Below, piece by piece: positions 1-9,243 of a stretch of DNA of 64,000 bases. Numbering within the stretch: the stretch's first letter is position 1; each line of letters begins with the position of its first letter. The notes below the pieces were generated by a model. The model was not told the DNA's origin and searched no databases. It saw only the letters and a list, made by a program, of their open reading frames with translations. The translations under genes and the position numbers were made by a program. Source of the stretch: Fervidicella metallireducens AeB (lineage in GTDB: Bacteria > Bacillota > Clostridia > Clostridiales > Caloramatoraceae); NCBI RefSeq assembly GCF_000601455.1, contig NZ_AZQP01000008.1, positions 1 through 64,000 on the forward strand, given 5' to 3'.

Positions 1-435
1 CCAATTCAAAAATGCACACGGAACATAGTACATGAAAGAAAACTTTCATTCAAACAGCAAAATTCGACAAAATATACTATATATCATGAATAATAGTTGG
101 TTACATATTAATACCTGCTGAAATCGCTTTATAACTAATTAAAGCTTAGAGATTTCCTGATTTTCTTGAAAACTCAAGGAAGTTGATAAAGTGTAGAATG
201 AAGTATTAAAGAAAAATTAATAAATGATAGTAAAATGCAGTGCTAAACCGTTAAATAAATTATAATAAAATCACAATAGTAATATCTTAGAATGACATAA
301 TCATGTCAATATTAAGAATTTTTTAAAAAGTATATTTCAAAATTGGGAAAAGGGGATAGGTTATTATTCTAATTTGCATTGGATAATTAAAAATGGGCAT
401 AATAACATCAAATTCCATATCAGGGAGGGATTGAT
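1..435. other. intergenic, no gene seen
   Basis: AT-rich stretch at the window edge. I see no credible open frame, RNA gene or terminator in it. The only functional signal is the AGGGAGG ribosome site at about 422-428 that serves the gene starting at 436. It could hold that gene's promoter, but no convincing -35/-10 pair stands out. Confidence 0.5.
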
Positions 436-1071
436 GTGAGGATACCAGAACACATAGGAATTATTCCAGATGGAAATAGGAGATGGGCAACAGAAAATGG
501 GTTATCTAAAGAGATGGGTTATAGTCATGGTTTAAATCCGGGATTGGAGCTTCTTAAATTGTGTAAGAAAATTGGGGTTAAGGAGCTTACTTTTTACGGT
601 TTTACAGTAGATAATACAAAAAGGCCTTCAGCACAAACTAATGAGTTTGTTAAATGTTGTGTAGATGCAGTAAAATTGCTTTCAACTGAAAATGCAGAAC
701 TTCTTGTAATTGGCGATACGGAATCTAAAATGTTTCCTAAAGAACTTCTTCCATTGACCAAAAGGCACGTATTTGGTAAAGGTGGAATAAAGGTAAATTT
801 TCTTGTGAATTACGGATGGGATTGGGATTTAAGTAATTTAGGTAAAGGAAAAAGAAAAAATATTATGTCCTCCATCTATTCTTCTGATATATCAAGAATA
901 GATTTAATTATACGATGGGGTGGGAGAAGAAGGTTAAGTGGATTTTTGCCAGTTCAAGCTGTTTATGCCGATTTTTATATAATAGATGACTATTGGCCAG
1001 ATTTTAAACCTGAGCATTTTTATGAAGCTTTAGAGTGGTATGATAAACAAGATGTAACATTGGGAGGATAA
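436..1071 (+). CDS. divergent cis-prenyltransferase (UppS paralogue)
   Basis: Undecaprenyl diphosphate synthase family, which condenses isopentenyl diphosphate into polyprenyl carriers. The start is GTG, 8 bases after AGGGAGG; the ATG two bases upstream reads straight into TGA. Visible motifs: DGNRRW near residue 12 with the catalytic Asp, YGFTVDNTKRP near 55 (the FSTENWKRP box), a RWGGRRRLSGF box near 163, and YADFYIIDDYWPDF near the end. At 211 residues it is about 35-40 shorter than usual, with a shortened middle. Several conserved acidic positions differ: the Glu after RxGG is Arg, the Glu of AYAELYF is Asp, and FLLWQ reads FLPVQ. It is probably a paralogue with altered specificity or activity, not the housekeeping UppS. 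The next gene may be its partner. Confidence 0.8.
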   Translation: MRIPEHIGIIPDGNRRWATENGLSKEMGYSHGLNPGLELLKLCKKIGVKELTFYGFTVDNTKRPSAQTNEFVKCCVDAVKLLSTENAELLVIGDTESKMFPKELLPLTKRHVFGKGGIKVNFLVNYGWDWDLSNLGKGKRKNIMSSIYSSDISRIDLIIRWGGRRRLSGFLPVQAVYADFYIIDDYWPDFKPEHFYEALEWYDKQDVTLGG

Positions 1072-1191
1072 AAATTTTTATAAAAATAATTGTAAATAAA
1101 GTAAAAATATACTAAAATTTAATTAACATATGGGGGTATGTTTTGTAAATTTTTTAATTAAATGAAAAATTTTTTAAAAGGGGGAAGGGAT

Positions 1192-2025
1192 ATGAATATT
1201 CCTATTTGGCAGTACGTACTTACTATGGGTGGATATTTTGTATTGCTTATGTTTATAGTAGAGTACATGCGAAAACATTACAGATTTGCTAACTGGTTTT
1301 GGACGGCATCCTTGTTAACTTTTCCAATTTGGTTGATGGGTGGTGTAGTGGGCTGGTTTAGATGGGCTAAAATTTTAAGTGTAATAATTCCGACTATATT
1401 TATGGGTTCAGTTAGAATTGCAAAATACGAGAAACGAGAGGGAAAGATTTGGAATAGCCTTCGTAAAGACTGGGCTTTATGGGTGTTATATGGTGTTTTA
1501 TTTTTAAACATAATGGAGGCTACAATAAAAGACTTTACAATGGGGAATATATTTAATGCTCTGTGTGGTTTTTTATTATGTGTAACAATACCATTTCCAC
1601 CTAAATACTGGAAAATATCTGAAGAAAAGTATGGCGATTTAATAGCATACACTACAATCGGGTGGAACTTCCTATATACAACATGGAATGCATGTTTTGT
1701 TTATGCTGAGGGACCTAAATATTTTGCAAGTTCATTATGTATACTTATGGCAGCAGAGATATACCCGATAATAAAAAAGCGACCAGAGCTTTACATAACA
1801 GCCCGAGTGTACACATTAGCTACACATTTGCTTCTTCGTGCATGCTTCCCACTACTTTTCCCAACACTCATGGATGCATCGGCATGGCATAATGATGTAT
1901 TTATGAAATATTGGGGAATTGTTAACTTTGCTATAATGGTTCCATATTTATTCTGGCATATGTGGCAGCTCCATACAAATAAAGCGGAAATAAGCTTTAG
2001 ACGAGGAAGGGTTGAAAATATATAA
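1192..2025 (+). CDS. multi-spanning membrane protein, DUF5692-like
   Basis: A 277-residue hydrophobic protein with about eight predicted membrane segments and many Trp and aromatic residues. I tentatively place it with the DUF5692-type membrane proteins of Clostridia, but have no profile hit to prove it. The ATG at 1192 follows GGGGAAGGGA at good spacing; the upstream ATG at 1162 has no ribosome site. It lies 120 bases after the UppS paralogue on the same strand, with no terminator between, and a strong terminator follows, so the two probably form one unit. An undecaprenyl-lipid link is inference only. No catalytic motif is recognisable. Confidence 0.6.
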   Translation: MNIPIWQYVLTMGGYFVLLMFIVEYMRKHYRFANWFWTASLLTFPIWLMGGVVGWFRWAKILSVIIPTIFMGSVRIAKYEKREGKIWNSLRKDWALWVLYGVLFLNIMEATIKDFTMGNIFNALCGFLLCVTIPFPPKYWKISEEKYGDLIAYTTIGWNFLYTTWNACFVYAEGPKYFASSLCILMAAEIYPIIKKRPELYITARVYTLATHLLLRACFPLLFPTLMDASAWHNDVFMKYWGIVNFAIMVPYLFWHMWQLHTNKAEISFRRGRVENI

Positions 2026-2066
2026 ATAGCCTTGTTTAACTTGCAATAAAAAATGGGTTTTCAAAG

Positions 2067-2108
2067 ACTGTTATGCAATGAAATAAAATAATTGCATAAC
2101 AGTTTTTT
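2067..2108 (+). terminator. Rho-independent terminator
   Basis: Perfect 13-bp stem (ACTGTTATGCAAT / ATTGCATAACAGT) followed directly by TTTTTT. It ends the uppS-paralogue/membrane-protein unit. Confidence 0.9.
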
Positions 2109-2202
2109 ATATATCAAAACAAAATGGCAGTATTTAAATAAAAAATACCTTTGAAAAACTAGGGATAAATTGGTTATAATTGATTTTACAGGGGGTGGTT
2201 TT

Positions 2203-3915
2203 ATGTTAAAAAAATTCATTGACTATTATAGGCCCCATATAGGGCTTTTTGTTTTGGATATGGTATGTGCGATATTGATTGCGGCAACTGATCTGGTATA
2301 TCCAATGATAACAAGACGTTTCATAAACAACATTATTCCAGATAAAAATATAAGTTTAATTTTCCAGATTGGTATAGTGTTGTTTTTCCTTTATCTTTTA
2401 CGTATGCTTCTTGAGTACATAGTGGGATATTATGGTCATGTTTTAGGTGTCAGGATGGAATATGACATGAGAAGGGACATGTTCTCACATATTCAAACAC
2501 TTCCAATTAGTTATTTTGATAATACAAAAACTGGACAAATCATGTCTAGAATAGTTAATGATTTAAATGAAATATCGGAGCTTGCCCATCATGGACCTGA
2601 GGATGTATTCATATCCGGACTTATGATAATTGGATCTTTTTTTCTGCTTTTAAATATTAATGTCAGATTAACTCTGATTGTATTTACTATTATTCCATTT
2701 ATGATTTATTTTACTGTTCAATATAATGGGAAAATGCGTAAAAATTTTAGACAGATAAGAGAAAGTTTAGCAGACGTCAATAGTAGACTGGAGGATTCAT
2801 TATCTGGAATAAGAGTTGTTAAATCCTTTACAAATGAAGAATATGAAATAGATAAATTTGATGAGGGAAATAATGAGTTTAAATACTTAAGGACAAAGTC
2901 TGTTAAATATATTGGTATTCTCCATGGAGGAATAAATTTTTTCTCCAATATATCTACACTGTTTGCATTGGTGGCAGGAGGCTATTTTGTTGCTAAGGGA
3001 GAAATAAAGGTAGGGGATTTAGTTGCTTACCTTATTTACATAGGGCAGTTTTTACAACCAATAAAAAGATTAGCACAATTTGTTGAGCAGTACCAAAGGG
3101 GAATGGCTGGTTTCAAGAGATTCTATGAAATAATAAACATAAAGCCTGATATTGTTGATAAGGAAAATGCTGAGGAAATAAAAAATGTATCAGGTCAAAT
3201 AGAATTTAGGGATGTAAGTTTCAGTTATAACGAAAAATCCAGTGTTCTTGAAAATATAAACCTTAAAGTAAAGCCAGGGGATAGTATTGCAATTGTTGGC
3301 CCATCGGGAGTGGGAAAAACAACCTTGTGTAACCTTATTCCAAGATTTTATGAAGTTGATAGTGGAAGTATATTTATAGATGGTAAAGACATAAGGGATA
3401 TAAAAATAAAATCTTTAAGGGAAAATATAGGTATAGTACAGCAGGATGTATTTTTATTTGCAGGAACAATATATGAAAACATAGCCTATGGCAGGTTAGA
3501 TGCTACAAGGGATGAAATAATTGCTGCAGCAAAAGCGGCAAATGCCCATGAGTTTATCATGGAACTTGAGGATGGATATGACACCTATATTGGCGAGAGA
3601 GGTGTTAAACTTTCAGGAGGTCAAAAACAAAGGATATCCATAGCCAGAATGTTTCTAAAAAATCCACCAATTCTAATACTAGACGAAGCAACATCATCAT
3701 TGGATAACCAGAGTGAAGCTATAATCCAAAAATCAATTGAAGAACTATCAAAGGATAGAACAACCTTTATAATTGCCCATAGACTTGCAACTGTAAAGAA
3801 TGCAAGAAGAATTGTTGTATTAAATGAAAATGGAATTGAAGAGGAAGGTACCCACAGGGAGTTAATGGATAAAAAAGGTATATATTACGAATTATACAAA
3901 ACCCAGTTTGAATAA
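2203..3915 (+). CDS. ABC exporter, fused permease-ATPase (MsbA/MdlB type)
   Basis: Half-transporter of the ABC exporter family that works as a homodimer or heterodimer in the membrane. About 570 residues. The N-terminal 300 hold six membrane segments (ABC_membrane). The ATPase domain follows, with Walker A GPSGVGKTT, signature LSGGQKQR, Walker B ILILDEATSSLD and the H-loop in IIAHRLATV. The ATG at 2203 follows AGGGGGTGG at ideal distance; an in-frame TTG at 2170 would have no ribosome site. The gene stands alone between terminators, so the substrate cannot be inferred (lipid, peptide or drug). All ATPase motifs are intact, so a homodimer is plausible. Confidence 0.9.
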   Translation: MLKKFIDYYRPHIGLFVLDMVCAILIAATDLVYPMITRRFINNIIPDKNISLIFQIGIVLFFLYLLRMLLEYIVGYYGHVLGVRMEYDMRRDMFSHIQTLPISYFDNTKTGQIMSRIVNDLNEISELAHHGPEDVFISGLMIIGSFFLLLNINVRLTLIVFTIIPFMIYFTVQYNGKMRKNFRQIRESLADVNSRLEDSLSGIRVVKSFTNEEYEIDKFDEGNNEFKYLRTKSVKYIGILHGGINFFSNISTLFALVAGGYFVAKGEIKVGDLVAYLIYIGQFLQPIKRLAQFVEQYQRGMAGFKRFYEIINIKPDIVDKENAEEIKNVSGQIEFRDVSFSYNEKSSVLENINLKVKPGDSIAIVGPSGVGKTTLCNLIPRFYEVDSGSIFIDGKDIRDIKIKSLRENIGIVQQDVFLFAGTIYENIAYGRLDATRDEIIAAAKAANAHEFIMELEDGYDTYIGERGVKLSGGQKQRISIARMFLKNPPILILDEATSSLDNQSEAIIQKSIEELSKDRTTFIIAHRLATVKNARRIVVLNENGIEEEGTHRELMDKKGIYYELYKTQFE

Positions 3916-3921
3916 AAAAAC

Positions 3922-3970
3922 GGCTGTGCTATTAGTATTTTTCACTTGCTAATGACACAGCCTCTTTTTT
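3922..3970. terminator. bidirectional terminator between ABC exporter and gltX
   Basis: Stem GGCTGTG / CACAGCC with further pairing inside, T-run TTTTTT on the plus side and an A-run on the other. It can end both the plus-strand exporter and the convergent gltX. Confidence 0.85.
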
Positions 3971-3994
3971 GTATTTTTACTTATTCAGATGATA

Positions 3995-5458
3995 TTATCT
4001 AGGATCATTTTTGAGCTTATCTATACCTATTTTAATTCTTCTAAGAGATTCCTCTTTACCAAGTATTTCTGCTATTTCGTATGCTCCACCTGGGGTAAAG
4101 GCTTTACCTGAAAGGGCAGTTCTTAATGGCCATAGCATTAAACCGTTTTTGATTCCCATTTCCTCTATCAATGCTGAAAGGGTATCATGTAGAGAATCAT
4201 GGGTCCATGATGTAAGACCTTCAAGAACAGGAAGGGCTTTTTCTAAACTCTCAAGTGAATTTTCATAATTAGTCTTCATTTTCTTATGGATGTATAGTTC
4301 GATAGAGTATTCAGGAAGCTCATCAAAGAAATCCAGCTGTTCTGGAATCTCTCCTAAGACTTCAGTTCTGCTGTGAAGGAGTTTGCTTATAAGTAAAAGA
4401 TTATATTCCTTCTTTAGAGCCTTTTGATAATAAGGCATAGCTAATCTATGGAAATCTTCCAGTGGAAGTGCCCTTATATATTCAGCATTCATCCATCTAA
4501 GTTTTGCAGGGTCAAATATAGCCGGGGATTTATTTATGTTTCTGTAATCAAATTTTTCTATTAATTCTTCAAGGGAGAAAATTTCCTGTGTAGTTCCTGG
4601 ATTCCAGCCAAGTAAGCATATATAGTTAAGAACAGCTTCCTTTAGATATCCTTTAGAGATTAAATCTTCATAGGAAGCATCCCCATTTCTTTTACTTAAT
4701 TTGTTCTGTGCATCCTTCATTATTGGAGGACAGTGAACATAAACAGGAACTTCCCAACCAAAGGCTTCGTATAACCTGTTATATTTTGGTGATGAAGACA
4801 GATATTCACTTCCTCTGACTACATGAGTAATACCCATTAAATGGTCATCAACAACGTTTGCAAAGTTATATGTTGGAAGTCCGTCAGATTTTAAAAGTAC
4901 CATATCTTCAAGTTCTGAGTTATCAACAGCGATTGTTCCATATATAACATCTTCAAACTTTGTTGTACCAGTTTTTGGATTATTTTGTCTTATAACATAT
5001 GGTTCGCCATTTTTAATCTTTTCTTCAATTTCTTCTTTTGATAAATGAAGACAGTGTTTGTCATACTTAAATGGAATTTTTAAATCTTCCGATTTTTGCC
5101 TTAAAGTTTCAAGTCTTTCTTTAGTACAGAAGCAGTAGTATGCTTCGCCTTTTTCTACAAGTTTTTTAGCGTATTCAGCGTAAATATCCTTTCTTTCGCT
5201 TTGAACATAAGGTCCAACAGGTCCACCGATATCTGGACCTTCATCGTGAACAAGTCCTGTATCCTTTAAGGTTTTATATATAACATCAACAGCACCTTCA
5301 ACGTAACGTTCCTGATCAGTATCTTCAATTCTTAGAATAAAATCTCCATTTTCGTGTTTAGCTATTAGATAAGCATATAAAGCCGTTCTAAGGTTGCCAA
5401 TGTGCATATAACCAGTAGGGCTTGGGGCAAATCTTGTTCTTATTTTACTTGCAGCCAT
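3995..5458 (-). CDS. gltX: glutamyl-tRNA synthetase
   Basis: Class I aminoacyl-tRNA synthetase charging tRNA-Glu (and tRNA-Gln where GatCAB is used). 487 residues, the normal bacterial length. The HIGH motif is HIGN near residue 19 within [12 protein letters not shown], and the KMSKS motif reads KLSKRNG near 255. The C-terminal half matches the anticodon-binding domain. The ATG follows TAAGGAGTGATTTC on the minus strand. Monocistronic, convergent with the ABC exporter and sharing its terminator. Confidence 0.97.
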   Translation of the reverse strand: MAASKIRTRFAPSPTGYMHIGNLRTALYAYLIAKHENGDFILRIEDTDQERYVEGAVDVIYKTLKDTGLVHDEGPDIGGPVGPYVQSERKDIYAEYAKKLVEKGEAYYCFCTKERLETLRQKSEDLKIPFKYDKHCLHLSKEEIEEKIKNGEPYVIRQNNPKTGTTKFEDVIYGTIAVDNSELEDMVLLKSDGLPTYNFANVVDDHLMGITHVVRGSEYLSSSPKYNRLYEAFGWEVPVYVHCPPIMKDAQNKLSKRNGDASYEDLISKGYLKEAVLNYICLLGWNPGTTQEIFSLEELIEKFDYRNINKSPAIFDPAKLRWMNAEYIRALPLEDFHRLAMPYYQKALKKEYNLLLISKLLHSRTEVLGEIPEQLDFFDELPEYSIELYIHKKMKTNYENSLESLEKALPVLEGLTSWTHDSLHDTLSALIEEMGIKNGLMLWPLRTALSGKAFTPGGAYEIAEILGKEESLRRIKIGIDKLKNDPR

Positions 5459-5791
5459 GAAATCACTCCTTACTATTTATTTAAAAAGTCATTAGATATA
5501 CGTCAGTTATAAAATTTGTAAAATATGATTTATTAATGCTTATTATATACAATTATGACGTAAAAGGGCAATAGATATATGAATTATCTACATTAATATA
5601 GTATAATACATAAAAGGTTATTTTTTCAATCTAAACTAAAATAAAGGGACGGTTAACATTTGTATCATTAAATTTTGTGAAATTGAGAATAATATACTAA
5701 ATTTCAGTTGATTTTCGTACGATAATAATGTAATATAATAAACAAGAGGTAATATAACGAATATTAAAAAGTAAAGACAAATAAATATTCG
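5459..5791. other. divergent intergenic region between gltX and xpt
   Basis: Holds the promoters of gltX (minus) and of the purine operon (plus). A TATAAT at 5734-5739 is a likely -10 for the riboswitch transcript, giving a start about 45 bases before the aptamer; a TTGATT at 5708-5713 is at a poor 20-base spacing. No gene is seen. Confidence 0.4.
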
Positions 5792-5860
5792 ACTCGTATA
5801 TGCTTGATAATATGGTTCAAGCGTTTCTACCAGGAAGCCGTAAACTACCTGACTACGAGT
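5792..5860 (+). promoter_or_regulatory. guanine riboswitch aptamer (xpt operon)
   Basis: Purine riboswitch fold. P1 is ACTCGTA (5792-5798) paired with TACGAGT (5854-5860). The conserved core pieces are TATGG, GTTTCTACC, CCGTAAA and GACTACG. The base matching position 74 of the B. subtilis xpt aptamer is C (5853), which specifies guanine/hypoxanthine over adenine. Together with the terminator at 5919-5954 it should turn off transcription of xpt and the downstream nucleoside importer when guanine is high. Confidence 0.95.
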
Positions 5861-5918
5861 ATATGGTTCTTTAAATATATAGTTATTAAGGCTGTGCTAT
5901 ATATTTTATTGAGTTATA

Positions 5919-5954
5919 TATTCCTAGTCATGTGACTAGGAATTTTGTTTTTTG
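5919..5954 (+). terminator. riboswitch-controlled attenuator of xpt operon
   Basis: Perfect stem TTCCTAGTCA / TGACTAGGAA with a 2-base loop, then TTTTGTTTTTT. It lies between the guanine aptamer and the xpt start, as expected for a transcription-termination OFF switch. Confidence 0.9.
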
Positions 5955-5971
5955 CAGAAAGGATGTTAGAG

Positions 5972-6542
5972 ATGGAATTATTAAAACAAAAGATAAGAGA
6001 AGATGGTAAGGTAATAGGGGACAGGATATTAAAGGTCGATAATTTTTTGAATCATCAAATAGACATAAGGCTTTTTAATGAAATAGGAAAAGAGTTTAAA
6101 AAGAGATTTCAAGGTGTAGAGATTGATAAGATAATAACCATTGAATCTTCAGGTATAGGTGTTGCAGCTGTTACATCTCAATATTTTGATTTTGTGCCTG
6201 TGGTTTTTGCAAAAAAGTGAATCTTTGATTATGGATAATAATGTTTACTCATCAAAGGTTCATTCCTTTACAAAGGACAAGGACTACATCATTAGAATCA
6301 GCAAAGATTATATAAAAAAAGGTGAAAAAGTTTTAATTATAGATGACTTTCTTGCAAATGGATGTGCTGCCCATGGGCTTTTGGACATTTTAACTGAGGC
6401 AGGGGCAGAGGTTATTGGTGTTGGTATTGTTATAGAAAAGGGTTTTCAAAATGGCCGAAAAGAGCTTGAAAAAAGAGGAGTCAGAATAGAATCACTGGTT
6501 ATTATTGATGAAATGAAAAACAATAAAGTTTATTTTAAATAA
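5972..6542 (+). pseudogene. xpt: xanthine phosphoribosyltransferase, frameshifted
   Basis: Converts xanthine and PRPP to XMP in purine salvage. The ATG at 5972 starts [12 protein letters not shown], as in B. subtilis Xpt, after an AAAGG site. The first part (to about 6219) ends in PVVFAKK then TGA. The rest ([20 protein letters not shown] onwards) continues in the +1 frame to 6542 and carries the PRPP loop IIDDFLANG. Compared with B. subtilis Xpt, the join needs 8 A residues where the sequence has 6 (6211-6216), so two bases look missing in a homopolymer. Both halves are otherwise well conserved, with no other decay. Riboswitch control and the importer downstream fit purine salvage. A real knockout, a length-variable tract or a consensus error are all possible. 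Confidence 0.9.
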
Positions 6543-6564
6543 TTAATTTTCAGGAGGGATAAGG

Positions 6565-7665
6565 ATGAAAAATATGTTTAGAAAGTTTTTTGTATTAGCT
6601 GTGGCTTTGATGTTTGTTTTAACGGGCTGCGGCAGTAAGACAACAGGGGGAAACAGCAGCGAAAAGAAGATAAAGGTAGGATTTTTATATGTAGGACCAG
6701 TAGGTGATGGTGGCTTTACCTATGCACATGATCAAGGAAGAATTTATCTTGAAAATGAACTTAAGGTAGAAACTATTTCTAAAGAATCTGTAAAGGAAGA
6801 TAAGGCTGAAGTTGAAAAGGAAATAGAACTAATGATTGATCAAGGCTGCAACGTAATTATAGGTACAAGTTTTGGTTTCCAGGAGGGTATGTTATCTGAA
6901 GCTAAGAAACATCCAGAAGTTAAATTTATGCATTGTTCAGGATATGAAACAGCAGAAAATATGGGACAATACTTTGGAAAGATAGAGCAGATGAGATATT
7001 TAACTGGTATAGTAGCTGGCATGAAAACAAAATCAAATATCATCGGATATGTTGGGGCTTTCCCAATTCCAGAGGTTATAAGAGGTATCAATGCATTTAC
7101 TTTAGGAGCAAAATCTGTTAATCCAAATGTTAAAGTTAAGGTTGTTTGGACAAATACATGGTACGATCCAGCAAAGGAAAAAGATGCAGCAATAGCACTT
7201 TTAGATGCAGGAGCAGATGTTATTGCTCAGCATCAGGATACTGCAGGTCCACAGCAGGCGGCAGAATCTAGGGGAGCCTTTTCAATAGGCTATAACTCAG
7301 ATATGAGTAAGGCCGCTCCAAAGGCAAATATGACATCAGCGGTATGGAACTGGGGACCATATTATGTAAAACAAATCAAGGCAATAATGGATGGTACATG
7401 GAAGGCGGAAAAATATTGGGGCGGTATTGAAGATAACGTTGTGGATATTGCACCTTTGACAAATTTAGCTCCAGAGGGTGCTAAGGAAAAGGTTGAAGCT
7501 GCCAAGGAAGATATAAAATCCGGAAAGAATAAGATATTTGTAGGACCATTACAGGATCAGACAGGAGCATTAAAGGTTGAGGCAGGAAAGATAATGACTG
7601 ACGATGAAATTTGGAATATGGATTGGTTCGTAGAAGGAGTAGAGGGAAATATCCCTAAGAACTAA
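6565..7665 (+). CDS. BMP-family nucleoside-binding lipoprotein
   Basis: Substrate-binding lipoprotein of the BMP/Med/PnrA family, which feeds purine nucleosides to an ABC importer (compare B. subtilis NupN). 366 residues. The signal peptide ends in LTGC, a lipobox with Cys at about residue 22, so it is lipid-anchored outside the membrane. A KVGFLYVGPVGDGGFTYAHD-type start of the mature domain and the later DVIAQHQDT segment fit the family. It follows xpt by 22 bases and lies under the guanine riboswitch, so guanosine, inosine or xanthosine are the likely ligands (inference). Confidence 0.92.
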   Translation: MKNMFRKFFVLAVALMFVLTGCGSKTTGGNSSEKKIKVGFLYVGPVGDGGFTYAHDQGRIYLENELKVETISKESVKEDKAEVEKEIELMIDQGCNVIIGTSFGFQEGMLSEAKKHPEVKFMHCSGYETAENMGQYFGKIEQMRYLTGIVAGMKTKSNIIGYVGAFPIPEVIRGINAFTLGAKSVNPNVKVKVVWTNTWYDPAKEKDAAIALLDAGADVIAQHQDTAGPQQAAESRGAFSIGYNSDMSKAAPKANMTSAVWNWGPYYVKQIKAIMDGTWKAEKYWGGIEDNVVDIAPLTNLAPEGAKEKVEAAKEDIKSGKNKIFVGPLQDQTGALKVEAGKIMTDDEIWNMDWFVEGVEGNIPKN

Positions 7666-7673
7666 TTTTATTA

Positions 7674-7703
7674 TAGAACTGAAGAAGAAATTCTTCAGTT
7701 CTA
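7674..7703 (+). promoter_or_regulatory. intercistronic GAAA-tetraloop hairpin
   Basis: Perfect 13-bp stem (TAGAACTGAAGAA / TTCTTCAGTTCTA) closed by GAAA, a GNRA tetraloop. No T-run follows, so it is not a standard terminator. It sits between the binding-protein gene and the ATPase gene, where such hairpins often protect the upstream mRNA and raise binding-protein yield. Confidence 0.6.
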
Positions 7704-7723
7704 ATTTATCGGTGGAGGTAGTT

Positions 7724-9243
7724 ATGAAAGAGAGAGTACCATTAATATCAGTAAAAAATATATGTAAAAGTTTCGGCACGGTAAAGGCATGTAACAACAT
7801 AAATTTAGAAATTTATGAAGGTGAAATTCATACTCTTTTAGGCGAAAACGGTGCTGGGAAAAGTACCCTTATAAACATACTTTCTGGCGTTTATATGGCT
7901 GATAGAGGGAGTATAACTTTAATGGGAGAAGAAATAAAACTCTCATCACCAAAGGATTCAATAAAATATGGTATAGGTACAATTTATCAGCATTTTAAAC
8001 TTGTTGATGCAATGACAGCAAGGGAAAATATAATACTTGGGCAGAAAATAAGTTTTAGAAAAATGAGAGATGTTGATTTAAAGATAGCAGAGTTATGCAG
8101 TAAATATGGTATTGAGTTAGAACTTGATAAACATGTAGAAGATATGTCTGTTGGGGAGAAGCAGAATTTAGAAATACTGAAGGTACTCTTTAGAGGGGCA
8201 AAGGTTTTAATATTAGATGAGCCAACAACGGTGTTTACACCACAGGAAACTGAAAAACTTTTCAATATAATGAGAAAAATGAAGAAGGCAGGCTGTGCTG
8301 TTATATTTATTTCTCACAAAATGGATGAAGTAATGAAGATAAGCGATAGGATAACTGTTTTAAGAAAGGGAGAAACAGTTAAGACTCTCATTAAGAATGA
8401 AACTAATCCAAAGGAATTAACTGAGCTTATGGTTGGAGCAGCAATAGATTTATCAATAAAGAAGGTTGATGCAAAAATCGGAAGACAGATTTTAAAGATA
8501 AGTAATTTAAAGGTTAATGACGATGATGGCACAAATGTAATAAAGGATATATCCTTCAGTGTCAGGGAAGGAGAAATACTAGGAATTGCAGGTATTGCAG
8601 GCTCTGGTCAGAGGGAGCTTTGTGAAGCAATAGCAGGTGTCAGAGGGGTAAAACATGGTGAAATAGTTTTTGATGGAGAACATTTAGAGGGTAAAAATCC
8701 AAGGGAGTTTATAAAAAGAGGGATAAGCCTAGGGTTTATACCAGAGGATAGGCTGGGAATGGGGCTCATTGGAACAATGGATATGGTAGATAATCTTCTT
8801 TTAAAATCATACCAGACTGAGGATGGAATTCTCATTAACAGGAAGCCTCTTGCAAAAAAGGCTCTGGAGCTTGTTAAAAAACTGGATATAAAAACACCAG
8901 GCATAAATTATCCAATTAAAAACTTATCAGGTGGGAATATTCAAAAGATACTTTTAGGTAGAGAACTTGGGCTTAAGCCAAGATTATTAATAATGGCATA
9001 TCCAGTCAGGGGATTGGATATAACACGTGTTATACTATTTACAATCTGATAAATGAAGAGAAGAAAAAGGGAACCTCAATTATATTTGTAGGTGAGGATT
9101 TAGATATATTGATGCAGCTTTCAGACAGGATAATGGTTTTATCCCATGGAGAAGTTAGTGGGGTGATAAACAGTAAAGATGCAACAAGGGAAAAAATAGG
9201 CCTTATGATGCTAGGAGTAAAGGAGGGAATAGAGATTGCTTAG
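7724..9243 (+). pseudogene. nucleoside ABC importer ATPase, frameshifted
   Basis: Double-ATPase subunit of a BMP/NupO-like importer (about 505 residues when joined). First ATPase: Walker A GENGAGKST, MSVGEKQNLEIL, LILDEPT. Second ATPase: degenerate Walker A GIAGSGQREL and LSGGNIQKILLGREL. The ATG at 7724 follows GGAGG. After RGLDI (about 9020) the frame is lost and stops at 9049. The expected sequence (CYTIYNLINEEKKKGTSII onwards) continues in the -1 frame to the TAG at 9241-9243. One base appears missing between about 9018 and 9030. The lost part includes the last stretch of the second ATPase. Everything else is conserved, so a consensus error is likely. Confidence 0.88.

Noticed and set aside
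6159-6206. Separate gene starting at ATG 6159
   Set aside because: Its first 16 codons overlap the in-frame 5' half of xpt and resemble nothing; the real homology in this frame starts at about 6213.
6208-6222. A AAA AAG heptamer before TGA in xpt, as a dnaX-type programmed -1 frameshift site
   Set aside because: A -1 shift reads GTG AAT CTT TGA and stops at once. The second half needs a +1 (or -2) shift, and no family precedent exists for frameshifting in xpt.
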